Below the pieces are notes generated by a model that did no database searches, was not told the origin of the DNA, and saw nothing but the letters and a program-made list of their open reading frames with translations. Of a stretch of DNA of 64,000 nucleotides, positions 1 through 10,223 are shown piece by piece (within the stretch, counting starts at the first letter, position 1; every line of letters starts with the position of its first letter). Source of the DNA: Lunularia cruciata (Eukaryota; Streptophyta; Marchantiopsida; Lunulariales; Lunulariaceae). The stretch is from the NCBI GenBank assembly GCA_948567375.1, contig OX419762.1:54516841-54580840 (forward strand). Direction: 5' to 3'. A program made the position numbers and the translations under genes.

Positions 1-405
1 TTCCATTGCAAGGATCTTTTGAGAAGTGGGGAATTGATTTTGTAGGTCCTCTCAATATAACCCCAAGGAACAATCAGTACATTGTGGTAGTTTCTGATTA
101 CCTTACCAAGTGGGTTGAGGCTAGACCATTGAGAGATAAGAATGAAGATGAAGTTGGTAGATTTCTTTATGAACATATTATCACTAGGTTTGGATGCCCT
201 TTGGAGTTGGTTTTTGATAGAGGAGGAGAGTTTACAAGAAGCATCATTATAGCCATGTTATGACATTTCTCTATCACACATAGAGTAACTACATCCTCTA
301 AGCCAAATTCCAATGGCTTGGCAGAGAGAACCAATCAGACCTTGTGCATGATGTTGGCCAAAGATGCAGAAATGGAGGGGGCTAAACATCATTGGGACAA
401 AGAGG
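1..405 (+). pseudogene. Integrase core, 5' half (element H1, family B Ty3/gypsy)
   Basis: Integrase catalytic core of a Ty3/gypsy element, running in from outside the window. The readable frame (6-263) has the gypsy hallmark IDFVGPL near residue 10 and FDRGGEF near residue 70. It continues past an in-frame TGA at 261-263 to NSNGLAERTNQ, giving the D-35-E spacing of integrases. The protein would join element cDNA to chromosomal DNA in the nucleus. The frame stops at 405 because another element has inserted; the rest of this integrase resumes at 28929. The minus-strand copy at 50458-51776 shows the uninterrupted sequence across this point. One stop codon and the insertion make it non-functional. 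Confidence 0.93.
401..405. repeat. Left target-site duplication AGAGG
   Basis: AGAGG directly precedes the TGTGGTACCC terminus at 406 and recurs at 28924-28928 directly after the other terminus. The uninterrupted family-B copy (minus strand near 50945) has a single AGAGG here, so these five bases are the duplicated target. Confidence 0.92.
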
Positions 406-790
406 TGTGGTACCCTCATTTTTTTGTTTTTTCTTATTTATGGAGAAGAAGTGTATAGAGAATTCATATTGCACTTGTAGGAATTAGAAGGCAAAGAAAG
501 GTGACCTCGGGTAATAACCCAAGGTAAAGTGACTTTGTGTCAAAAGACAAAGTACTCGGATTTTCCATGTCAGCCTGTAACCCAAAGTAAGAAGACTTTG
601 TCTTGGGGGTGCTCAACTCAAGGCGAGGATAGTGTAACAACTTTCCTTTGGGTTTGGACATTCAAGAAGGTACCGTGCAAAAAAATAGCTGGCCTATAAA
701 CGGGAGGAAATTGATAGTGACAAGAGCATGAAGAAGGTGTGATTTCTTGGTAGAAATTTGAAGTGAAGAGAGATAGAGGAAGCGCACCAC

Positions 791-797
791 TATAAAA
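791..797 (+). promoter_or_regulatory. TATA box upstream of the LTR reading frame
   Basis: TATAAAA sits 21 bases before the ATG at 818. The same box lies just before the same ATG in the other copies: 10196-10202 plus strand, 14837-14844 minus strand and 28529-28535 minus strand. Its closeness to the ATG implies a very short leader, or use of a later ATG. Confidence 0.6.
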
Positions 798-817
798 TTT
801 GGGCTAGAGACAAAGCA

Positions 818-3396
818 ATGACAAGTAATTTTCCATTGCCATTAAGAAGTCATCTTGCAGGAGATCGTGGGAAGGGAAGTGTAGTCAAAGATGCACTAGT
901 GTGTAAAGAGGAGGTCAAGAGAGTTAGTATGGGAATCAGTAGGAAGAATAGCCCCCAACCCAGAGTGGAAGAGAGAAAGATGGGAGGTAGAAAGAAGAAC
1001 TCTGAATTTGTAGTAAGAAATTGTGCAAATTGGAGGTTAGATGTGATCACAAGAATCGAGGTCTTGAGTAGGCTACGGATCACATTCTTGGCATGGAACT
1101 GGGACATTAGCTTTCCAAGTTTCATGACTGAGATCATCGAGAGTAAGTGTCTGGATGGCCCGAGGGAGAAGGGAAGAGAGGAAATCTAGCTTGATGGATA
1201 GAGTCAGATTGGAGGTTAGTACTCAAAAGAGAGGCGGGTGATGAGCAAGGATCCATGTTCTTGGGGAAGGGAGAAGTAGCTGAAGAAACCCAAGAGGTGA
1301 GAGATGCCTTCTCTTCAACATGCACGAAGAATGGCTACAAGGTTGAGAGCTATAAGGACTTGATGAAAAGAGGCATCATAGCAGCAAGGATGGCTATCTT
1401 GAAGCCGGAGCAAACCACTTATGTGATGAAGCATCAAGTGGTATTCTTTCACAAGAGTTTGCAGGAGAGCCGTTCAATTGGGCAAGTGTTTTCATTAGTG
1501 GGCAAGATAGATGGCGTGGAAATTGCAAGACAAGTTGCCTCCACACTACATGGTGCCATTTGCAGCCCACTTCTATTTGGGACTAACTTGTTGAACATGG
1601 CGGAGAGACACAAGATGGTGTCGCACTTCCACCCTAATTTGAGAAGAGATGCTGATGCGGAGGAGCAGCAATACATCTTGCAAATAAGGACAAGTGATAA
1701 GTACTACGCACAGACGGGGTAGAGTGTGTAGTTGAAGGTGAACACTCCAAAGTCGAAGAAGAGGAGTTGACAAGGCAAAGAAGAAGAAGCAGCAATGAGA
1801 CCTTGGAAGATGAGGAAAGTAAACCCAAGGAGAGGATTGGTGGTAATTGCATCATCGGAAGAGGAGTCAGAAGGAGAGGCCAAGTGCAAGGAAGAAGACT
1901 CAAACAAGGAGGAAGAACATGAACTCATGTTGCAGAGTGGGGAAATGAGCAGCAAGAGTGAAGATGGAGTGGAGATGCAATCGATACCCGAGGAGGACAA
2001 AAGATAGATGGAAATAGAAGAAGAATGTAACCTGCAAGCAAAAGAAGAAGTTCCAGAGCAAGAGGAGAAGAGGGTGACCATTCAACAAGGATTTTGCTCT
2101 AGAAGGAAGGCAAAGTATGAAGCGGGACCAAGTAAGGTAAGAGAAGTGGAGAATGGGAGTTTGGGGAGCAAAGAATCCATCCCAATAAGGCAATTGTGGC
2201 TGAGAAGGCAAGTGTTGAGTGAAGAAGAGGTGAAGAAAGAGAAAAGTCCGCAAGTCAAGATAAGCTCAAGTGGGGGAGTAGAGTATCTGCCGGAGATTGT
2301 GTACCCATTGTTAGTAAAGTTGGAGCACAAGAAGAAGGAGATGCAATCAAAGTGTCCGGAGGTGAAGACTATGTTGTAGGTGTTAGCACGATTAGATGAA
2401 GAGAACTTGGAGTTGAAGAAGAATGTAATCCAAGGTGAGGAAGAGAGGGAAGTACTACAAGTAGATGCAATAGTATAGAATCAAGTAATTGAGAACTTGA
2501 AGAGAGAAGTGGGAAGTAGAGAAGGAATCATAGAACAAAATGTCATAGCAAGAGAAAGGAAAGTAGCGGAGTATGAAATCTTGAAACAACAATTTGTTGA
2601 TTCTTGATTAGAAATTATTCATGCTATGGCAAGGGTAGCAAAGAAGGAGCAAGAGCTTGATAGAGTGATAGAAAGCGTAGAAGAAAAGAATCAGCTCTGG
2701 CAAAGGGAGTTGACCGTGAGGTATAGAGAAGAAGAAAGATTGAGAGAGTTACTCTGTAATTTGGAGAAGAAGATTGTGCAGAAGGAGAAGGAAAAGGAGA
2801 AAGTGAAAGCTGAGTTCAAGGCAGATCTGGCAATGTATAGGGAAGATTGGCTTGCACATCAAGAACAAGAGAGAAGAATGAGACTTGAGCCATTGTAGGA
2901 GATTGTAATGAAGATGAACGCAATGTTGAGTACCAAAGCTAGTGTCCGGATTGAAGAAACAAGATTGCATGAGTTGAAGCTATTGGTGCAAGAGACGAGG
3001 AGGAGAAATGCAAAGGATAAAGATTTGAATGCTTTGCTGATCAGTCTCAGAACTTGTGTAGATATGAGAATATTAGAAATAGAAGATAATATCACAATTA
3101 GATTAGACTTGGTAAAATTGAAGATAGATAAACTTTGGAGGGATGTAACAGCAAAACCTGAAGTAGATGACATAGGAGTATAGATATCTTTGGAGTTACT
3201 ATCGGAGATGTTAGAGAAAAATGGGTTGGGAGATAGAGATTTAGAAGGATTATCTGTGATAGGAATTGTAGATCAAAGTGAAGAATTAGTAGAATTGGTA
3301 GAAGATTTAGTAGTTGTGAAACCCGAGGATAGAGTTGTGAGTGAAGTTACTTCAAGATTGGAAGGTGAGGAAGAAGTAGACATTGGATCAGAGTAG
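818..3396 (+). pseudogene. LTR-encoded extra ORF, copy 1 (broken)
   Basis: Unrecognised protein frame lying wholly inside the LTR and aligning end to end with the better copy at 14817-12243. It starts MTSNFPLPLRSHLAGD. Readable pieces are 818-1189, 1255-1722, 1795-2007, 2008-2379, 2626-2898, 2908-3183 and 3190-3396. One frame change lies between 1190 and 1255; the other breaks are stops in the same frame. The N-terminal third is basic and globular (conserved FVVRN..WRLDVI, YVMKHQ.VFFHK). The middle is acidic and Ser/Glu/Lys-rich. The C-terminal third is a long Glu/Lys/Arg-rich predicted coiled coil. It is not gag: the true gag, with CCHC knuckles, follows at 3977. No function can be assigned. 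Confidence 0.8.
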
Positions 3397-3513
3397 TAAC
3401 AATTTTGAGATTTGAAGAGTCAAATACGAAGAGGTGCATTGTCATTTTGGATCTATAGGTTAGGAAAGTTGTTTTAGAATGGTATAGTTGTTAGTAATTG
3501 TCGAGTGTTTCAC

Positions 3514-3524
3514 TATTTTTAAGG
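3514..3524 (+). promoter_or_regulatory. Second TATA-like box, between the LTR ORF and the LTR end
   Basis: TATTTTTAAGG about 120 bases after the LTR frame ends and 365 bases before the LTR ends. The equivalent is TATTTAAG in E2 (12116-12123, minus) and in the short solo LTR (45479-45486), and TATTTAAA in E4 (25806-25813, minus). Four copies keep it, and it sits where a promoter for the gag-pol RNA would be expected. That role is inferred. Confidence 0.5.
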
Positions 3525-3895
3525 AGGCATTCATAGTCATATATTGTTTAGTGCTCATAATTTCTGAGAATAGATAAAGCAAAGTGCTATGAAGCCGTGC
3601 TCATCGTTTGAGCTTAATTCCAAGTGTCAATTCTATGCTTGTGTTTGTGAGTGTGTGGAGAATTTTGGAAGTGCAAGTCAGTGTGTTGTTGGATGTTGGA
3701 TTCCATAGCCTTGATCTTCATTCTATGTGTTTGATCTTAAGTGAAATGAAATCGGAACAATGCCTTGACAAATTTGAGAGGAATTGTAGTGTTGGTAGTA
3801 TTCTACAGTTGTGATTGCAGCGTAGTGTTGATGTGACTTTGATTGAGGCCTGATTACCGCAAAAGTGATATTTTGCTGGGTTGTCACATGATTTT

Positions 3896-3913
3896 TGGTG
3901 CCGCTGCCGGTGA
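3896..3913 (+). other. Primer-binding site, tRNA-Asp-like (E1)
   Basis: TGGTGCCGCTGCCGGTGA lies 7 bases after the LTR end. Plant tRNA-Asp would pair with TGGCGCCGTTGCCGGG, so this is a mutated tRNA-Asp-type site. The E2 copy (TGGCGCCACTGCCGGGGA) is closer. Confidence 0.8.
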
Positions 3914-3976
3914 TACAAATCTCGGAAGTGGAAGAATACAAAGCCAATTTTGAATCTGGGTGTTAAAGCAATATGA

Positions 3977-5848
3977 ATGTCTGCATTGAGAGAACAACAA
4001 GAAGAGAGAGTTTGAAGACAAATGTTGCATCATGAAGAAGAAGAACACCTAAAGATCCAATCTACTTTTGACAAAACCAAATGAGAGGCATTGGACTTTC
4101 AACTTCTTCACAAAGTGCAAGAAGCCTTGCAAGAACTTGACCAAAGAAACATGAAGGCGGTTTGCAAGGCTACTTCGCATCTCTATCTTTCAAGAAGAAG
4201 AAGGACTTGAGTGGGCAGACATATTCATTACAACCAAGTACACCAACTTCCCATAAAGCTGTAAAGGAAGTCACATTTCTAAAGAACTTTGTTTGAGAAA
4301 AGACAACACAAACACTAACAAAAGGAGAGTGTCAACACCTTCTACGCATGATTACTTGATTGTCTTGAAGGAATTTTGAAGAACACTCCAAAGGTGTTGA
4401 ACTTGAGTCTTCAACTCGGGTTGAAGTTGACATACTCAGAGAAGAAATTGTCGAGAAAGACACTATTGTGAATTTGACTAATTGGAACCCCTAGGTTGAC
4501 AACACAATGTTGATACCAGCCAGCCCCTTGGTTCCGTCAAGTTCAAACTTACCACAGCCGATCCCACCAAGTCAAACAATGACTTAGTTACCTATCACTT
4601 GACATGCCTACCAAAAGTACAAGGGGAAAAAACAAGACAAAGACCTCGATGAACTCATCAAAGAATTTGAAGTCATCTCCTTTGTCAACAAGGAACATGA
4701 CTCGGTGGATTGCTTGCAAATTTTCCCAAGTCTGCTCCAAAAGAAAGCTCGGAGCTGGTACACCCATGTGACCCAAAAGGGGTTTGTACCGACAGACAAG
4801 GCGGACTTGAGAAACAATTTCCTGGAACGCTTTGGAGAAGTTGACTATGATACAAGCATCTTTGCAACACTCAACAATTTGGATAGAGGTAAGAAGGAGA
4901 AATTGAGAGACTACTTTGAGCGGTTCATGGCGCTTTTGAACCAAGTCCCAAAGCAATCGAGTGTGGTAGGTTACTCTGATGCCCAAGCCATTACCCGGTT
5001 CCTAGGAGGACTTTCACCAGAGATTTGGATCTTTGCCAAGGAGAGGAATGTAACTTCCCTGGACAAGGTACTCAAACATGTTGCCCGCTATGAGGTGGCT
5101 TACTCTCACTCTACCAGCAGTCAAAGAAACCGGGAGAAGAAAGGCAAGAAGCCCAAAAGGAGAGCTTCTTGGAGTACATCCCCTTCTTTGGAGGAATCCC
5201 CCATGTCTTCAAGTTCTTCTTTGGAATCCAAAGAAGAATCAAAGCCAAGAATAATACGAAGACATGGGGGCAAGAAACCATTGACATCCCCAGCAAAAAG
5301 TGTACATAAGGCTGACACTAAGCTAGATGCTCTCATAAAAGAGTTTTTGGATTTTAAGATCCAGATGATTGGGGTGAAGGAACGAAGGAAGCCTCCATCA
5401 TTTGGCAGATCCAATGTATGGTGCACCACGTGTGGCAAGTCAGGCCATGCAAATACGGAATGCAATACTTGTAATGCATTTCCGATGCAGTAGATTGATT
5501 GGGTTCCCGGATGGAACTAGGAAGAGGTAGAGGAGGTGGTGTACCAAACCCAAGAGGTATCGCCTCAGGCAAGCACATTGCACCAAGGTCTGAGGTAAAG
5601 ACCAAGGGAATATAACCCCAATGCTTCTCCACAAAGACCACCAATGAACAACCAAAATTGACCTCAGAATGTTGCACCCGGAGCATGTTACAATTGTGGC
5701 TTGATGGGACATTGGTCTCCAAACTGTGCGGAGCCAAGATGGCAAATTGGGTATGTTCTCCTAAGTAGAAATTGCAAAGGATTGGGTCATACGGGCAACC
5801 AATGCTCTCATCCACCAAACCCTAAGCTGCCTATAAAATATGTCTAGA
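3977..5848 (+). pseudogene. gag: gag of E1 (capsid and nucleocapsid), with stops
   Basis: Gag of family A, the structural protein that packages the element RNA. The start is the ATG of MSALREQQEE, shared by E2 and E4. The best open stretch, 4705-5493, is the Gag capsid core (FPSLLQKKARSWYTHVTQ, then a conserved KLRDYFERFMALLNQVP region) and runs into a first knuckle, CTTCGKSGHANTEC. A second knuckle, CYNCGLMGHWSPNC, lies near 5690-5735, and a third cysteine motif (NCKGLGHTGNQC) near 5770-5810. The N-terminal 700 bases have several stops. The frame ends at TAG around 5846. It is damaged and cannot give a full-length Gag. Confidence 0.9.
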
Positions 5849-6304
5849 CCCCGGCTGAGCGTGTTGCGCTTCAGGCAAAGGGTGACACCAATGTAAATTG
5901 TATCACACTTGAGGAGGAGAGACATTAAGAAGGGAGTCCAGCCTCTAAAAGAGGCCGGACCTCAAAATTTTGAAGGTTGAGACACGCGCAAGTAAGAAGA
6001 AGCATGATCCCAAAGAACTAAGTATGACCTCTTCATCTTCACAAAAGATGAAGAGGTTGTGCCCAAATTCAATCCTTTTTGCCAAGGGGGGAAATTACCT
6101 CGTAGAAGCCAAAGCTAAAGCCTTGTAGAAAGAGCTCAAGGAAGCGGTACTTAGAACTCAAGAATTGAGTTTGGAGGAGTAGACAAAGACAAAGCCTCTA
6201 ATTTCTCTAGCGGACATCCAATCCAAAGTAAAGGATCTGATCCAAGCCGAGGTGGGCCAATCCGAGGCACCTCAGGTCAAGATCACTAGTACTCCCATCA
6301 CATC
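5849..6304 (+). pseudogene. gag-protease linker of E1
   Basis: This stretch matches the minus-strand linker at 20097-19460 of E2: an acidic, Lys-rich segment between the knuckles and the protease. Here it is broken by stops and a deletion. In family A, Gag and protease share one frame; E2 shows this best. Confidence 0.7.
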
Positions 6305-6969
6305 ATGAAGCTTCCCAAAGTCAAATTTGAACATGGAGAGATATTGAACCCAAAGCTAAATTCCGCCTTCAAGAAAGTAACGATGATGTCTAAGAAAGAC
6401 CTACCCGCCATTTATTGTATTGAACAAGAGGATCTAGGATCTCCCAAGGCTGATGCGGAGATTGCAAGGTGCATGATCACATCGATACCCATTGATTCAG
6501 GTTCTGGCGTGAATACCATGACCAAAGATAATCCAAATTGGCTGGGGTATCATATGTTTGAGCCAACATCCCAAGTCTTGAAATTTGCAGACCAAACCAG
6601 GAGACGGCCATTAGGCATGCTGTCAAACATTACCACAATCATTGGAGGGGTACCTTGCAAGTTGAATTACATTGTGTTGTGACCAGTGACCAAAACTGGT
6701 TACCCGCTGTTGATTGGAAGACCCTGGTTGTACAGTGTTGTGGTAGATTGGCACCACTAGAAGCTACGGTTCAAGGACATTTTGTCCAAAGATCAAAAGC
6801 TGGTGACTGTGAGTTGGACAAAGGTTCTCCATCTTGGGGAAACAAGTTTGTCAAAAGACAAGGACAAATCCAAAGACACCTCGTCTTCATCCTTAGAAGA
6901 CTCCAAAGACAAAGTCCAAGTCAATTACTTGGAATTTTACAAGGTGGACGTAGAAGACAAAGATCCATA
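6305..6969 (+). pseudogene. Aspartic protease of E1 (retropepsin)
   Basis: Protease that would cut the Gag-Pol polyprotein. The open piece 6305-6682 contains the active-site motif IPIDSGSGVNTM (Asp-Ser-Gly) near residue 60 and then LKFADQTRR. After a frame change, GYPLLIGRPWLY continues the domain near 6700-6735. The acidic tail (6782-6969) ends in DKDP at the breakpoint, where plus-strand coding gives way to the inverted pol block. In E2 the same tail continues for about 150 bases before RT, so a little sequence was lost at the junction. Confidence 0.85.
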
Positions 6970-6982
6970 TGTGGGTACCACA
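6970..6982 (-). other. Thirteen-base LTR tip at an inversion junction
   Basis: TGTGGGTACCACA is the first 13 bases of a family-A LTR read on the minus strand (TGTGGTACCCACA), directly after the minus-strand polypurine tract. The LTR then stops and the plus-strand protease begins. The same tip appears in full at 9810-9822, so it is present at both edges of the inverted block. The tip is nearly palindromic. Confidence 0.75.
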
Positions 6983-6998
6983 TACCTCTTCCCTCAAA
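6983..6998 (-). other. Polypurine tract (E1, inverted)
   Basis: Read on the minus strand, TTTGAGGGAAGAGGTA leads straight into TGTGGTACCC. This is the plus-strand DNA primer site of the element, next to its 3' LTR. The pol stop codon (complement of 6994-6996) overlaps it. Confidence 0.75.
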
Positions 6999-8230
6999 TG
7001 TGAGCATATCCGTGAACATAGACCTCGGGTGTCTTAGAGACCTCTGAGTTTATGGTCTAATATCTCCAAACTCTCCACCCGTTTACTCGAGTAGCAAATG
7101 GGTTGCCCTTCCAAGTCTGCAAGTTGAATGGACCCATTGTCATAAAGTTAAAGGACTTGATAGGGCCTCATCCATCTCAAATACAATTTGCCTGGAAAAA
7201 ATAATCAGCAATTGTCATATAACAAAACCAAATCTCCTTTGCAAATAGTCATAGGCTTGATGTGCTTATTGTGCCTGAATTTCCTCTGTTCTTGTACTCC
7301 TTTTGTGGTTTGCATTGCATTGTCTCTTTTCTCTTCTAACCACATTAGTTGATGGATCCAAAGATCCTGACTTTCTTCTTCCGACAATTGTTCCTCACAA
7401 AGAATCCAATATGTCAGTACTTCAAATTCAACTGGTAGTATGGGGTGCAAGCCATATGTCAAGAAGTATGGAGTTTGCTTGGTTGTGATCTTTTTTGTCG
7501 TTTGATATGCCCACAACATGGCTGGTAACTTTGTATCCTAATCATAAGCATAATTGACAGTCACCTTATTCAGAATTTTGTAGAGTAACTGATTTGCCTT
7601 TTCCATTAAGCCATTTGCTTTTGGATTATAAGGAATCATCTTTTGATGTTTAATCTGAAAGTATTTGGTTAGCGCCTCCATCAAAAACTTCAAGAAATGT
7701 GTCCCTCTATCATTGACCAATTCTAGAGGACATCCATTTTGGGAGATGATATTTTGAAAGAAAAATTCTGCCACTATTTTTGCATCATCTCTACAAGTTG
7801 CTTCCGCTTTGACCATCTTGGTAGCATAGTCCATGCAACCAAAATGTAGCATTTTCTTGTGACTTGGATTACCGGTTGTATTGGTCCCGCAAAATCAATT
7901 CCCAATTTCTCAAATGGGGCCAATGGTAAAATTGGTCTCAAAGGCCATTGGGAAGTAGCCATCGGCTTTCTTGTTCTATGTCAAGCGTGACAACTTTGGA
8001 TATGGGCATGTGTGTCTTTGTACATTGTAGGCCACCATTACCCCAAGGAAAGAATCTTCTTTACTATATTCTTTAGGGCATAGTGTCCTCCCAATGCTTT
8101 GGAGTGTAAAGACTCAATTACACCTCCAACTTTGTATGACTCCAAGCATCACCAAAGTACTTTGTCTTTGCCCATCTTGAATAAAATGTTGTGTTTTAGC
8201 TGATACGGCCCCATTTTCCTAAGAAAGACT
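6994..8230 (-). pseudogene. Integrase of E1 (inverted, frameshifted)
   Basis: Integrase lying opposite to its own gag. Readable pieces are 7962-7774 (FEKLGIDFAGPIQP), 7852-7538 (VNDRGTHF to NGLMEKANQ, exact D-35-E spacing) and 7519-7205 (LWAYQTTKKITTKQTPY, then the C-terminal DNA-binding part). The zinc-binding N-terminus lies near 8000-8150 but is poorly preserved. The C-terminus runs to the polypurine tract with no chromodomain. Frameshifts and stops make it inactive. With the RT pattern, the lack of a chromodomain and the tRNA-Asp-type primer suit a non-chromovirus (Tat/Athila-like) element. Confidence 0.88.
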
Positions 8231-8905
8231 GCCCTTTGCTCTGGGTCTAGCCCTTCAGGACATTGGAGAGTATGCAGATAATGATATTTGGCTGCATACC
8301 TTGTACTTCACATTGCTATTAAGTGATATAACTCTTCATCAGGGAACCGATCATTGATCTCCCATTCCTGGTCTTGAGTTTCCAATCTGGACAAGAAGTC
8401 CGCATTCAAATGCAAAGCTCCCTTCCTTACTTGTACATTATATGTGAATTCGTGTAACAAACAAGATCCATCTTGCAATTCACCCGGACAAATCTGCTTT
8501 CTTGACCAAATGTTGCAATGTAATGGTCAACATAGAAGAAAAACTCATATCTAGCAAGTAGTGGCAAAATTTATTGCAGGCATACACCATTCTGAGTGCT
8601 TCTCTTTCTGTCGTCAAATAGTTCTTTTTTGAAACTGAAAGTTGTTGGCTAGCGTAATAGATTGGGTAATCCTTCTTCTTGTCGTCCTTTTGACTCAAGG
8701 CTACTCCAATTGCCATGGATGAAGTATCCATATATATGTGAAAAGGGGCATCCCAATTCAGGGCCCTCATAACTGGTGCTTCTATCAGTTTCTTCTTTAA
8801 TACTTGGAAAGCTTCTTCTTGATTTGCTTCCCACAGGTAGTCTTTGGATTTCTTCAGAAGCTTTGTAAGGGGTGCATCAAGCACCGCATATTTGGAACAA
8901 AGCAT
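8231..8905 (-). pseudogene. RNase H of E1 (inverted)
   Basis: RNase H that would degrade the RNA strand during reverse transcription. The open frame 8905-8480 starts in the RT thumb/tether (APLTKLLKKSKDYLWE) and reaches IYMDTSSMAIGVALSQ with the first catalytic Asp, then YPIYYASQQL, the conserved TEREALRMVYA (second acidic residue) and KFCHYLL. The TITLQHL stretch should read TDHxALQHL, so a catalytic Asp is lost. The tail to 8231 is frameshifted. Confidence 0.85.
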
Positions 8906-9809
8906 CTATAGTATCCGACATATCCCAAGAAGGCTTGTAGCTCCCAAATGTTCTTAGGAGTTTCCAAAGCTGAGATTACTTTAACCTTCTCAACATAGAC
9001 TTCAATACCTCGGCTTGACACCCAATGCCCCAGAAGAATTCCCTCCTTCATTGCAAAGAAGCATTTCTCCAAGTGTAATGATAGACCGGCAAAATAACAC
9101 CTTTCAAAAGTTTGGCAAAGGTAATCCAAATGTACATCTCTTTGCCCAAACACACAAAAATCATCAATGAAGACTTCCACAAATTTGTGTAGGAAATCCT
9201 TGAAGATTGAATTCATCATCCGTTGGAAAGTAGCAGGAGCATTACACAACTCAAAGGGCATTTGATTGTAAGCAAAAGTGCCCCAATCGGTAGTGAATGT
9301 AGTTTTATCCTTGTCCTCTTCTTGAATGGATACTTGATTGTACCCTAAAAATCCATCAAGAAAATTGTAACAAGAGTGACCAACTACTTGGTCCAAAATT
9401 GTATCGATAAAAGGCAAGAGATGATGATCCTTCCTTATGATTGCATTTAACTTGCGGAAATCTTGGCACACTCGGATCTTCCCCGTTTTCTTCTTAGGTA
9501 CAATGACAATGAGTGAAACCCATTCAATGCTTAAGACTAGAAAGATTATTCCGGCTCCTAAGTACTTGTCAATTTCATCTTTCACCAAAAGCGAGTACTT
9601 TGGGTTCAAGCGGTATTGTCTCTGCCAAACCGGAACTGCGCCTTCAACCAAATCGATCCGGTGTTCTCCGAATTCTCATGGAATACCCTACATTTGATCA
9701 ATAGACCAGGAAAATATCTTGTAATTCTATAAACAAGGTAGTGTATCCTACCAACTCCTCCGAAGTGACTATCTTCAAAATTTTCAAAATTTTTCCTTTG
9801 GTCAAGACC
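8854..9809 (-). pseudogene. Reverse transcriptase of E1 (inverted)
   Basis: RT with a 265-residue open frame (9651-8854). Motifs in order: VPKKKTGKIRVCQDFRKLN, the FLDGFLGYNQ block (Asp of motif A), FELCNAPATFQRMM, and VEVFIDDFCVFG, the YxDD-type active site in its F-I-D-D form. GILLGHWVSSRGIEV and FLGYVGYYRCFVPN mark the thumb. The pattern is that of the Tat/Athila-like branch of Ty3. The upstream linker (9809-9652) ends abruptly at the U3 start of a plus-strand LTR. Confidence 0.93.
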
Positions 9810-10195
9810 TGTGGTACCCACATTTTTTGTTTTTTTTGAAATAGAGAAGAAGAAGTGTATTGAGAAGTCAGATTGCAGCTGTATGGCTGAAGAAGGCAAA
9901 GAAAAGAGTCTTCAGAATGAACCCCAAGGTAACATTGCTTCAGGTCATAAGGCAAAGTACTCGGACTTGCCTTGTCAGCATACAACCCAAAGTAAGAAGT
10001 CTTCGTATCGAGGAGTGCTCAACCCGAGGCGAGGATAGTGTAACAAATTTTCTTTGGGGCAAGAAATTCAAGAAGGGACTGTTCAAAAACCGGCGGTCAT
10101 ACGCGTGAAGGACACTTGACAGTGATAGGAGCATGCAAGAGGTGTGATTTCTTGGTAGAAACTCGAATTGAAGAGCGACAAAGAAGGCGCAACTC

Positions 10196-10202
10196 TATAA
10201 AA
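10196..10202 (+). promoter_or_regulatory. TATA box of the truncated LTR
   Basis: TATAAAA 22 bases before the ATG at 10224, at the same place as in the other family-A LTRs. Confidence 0.55.
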
Positions 10203-10223
10203 ATTGGGCTAACGACGAAGCAA

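Larger units (their letters stand above)
406..3888 (+). repeat. Family-A long LTR (E1 5' LTR), 3.48 kb
   Basis: The LTR starts TGTGGTACCC and ends TTGTCACA, with the primer site 7 bases further on and gag after it, so this is a 5' LTR. Most of its length (818-3396) is a broken extra reading frame. A TATAAAA box lies before that frame and a TATTTTTAAGG box after it. Other copies are at 9810-11446 (partial), 11447-15227 and 25135-28923, with a short variant at 44191-46155. The solo copy at 44191-46155, with its own exact 5-bp duplication, independently fixes both LTR ends. Confidence 0.9.

Noticed and set aside
818-1722. LTR frame as an ordinary host gene captured by chance
   Set aside because: It is in the same place in three diverged full LTRs and one partial LTR, at nearly the same length, and the true LTR ends enclose it, so it belongs to the family.
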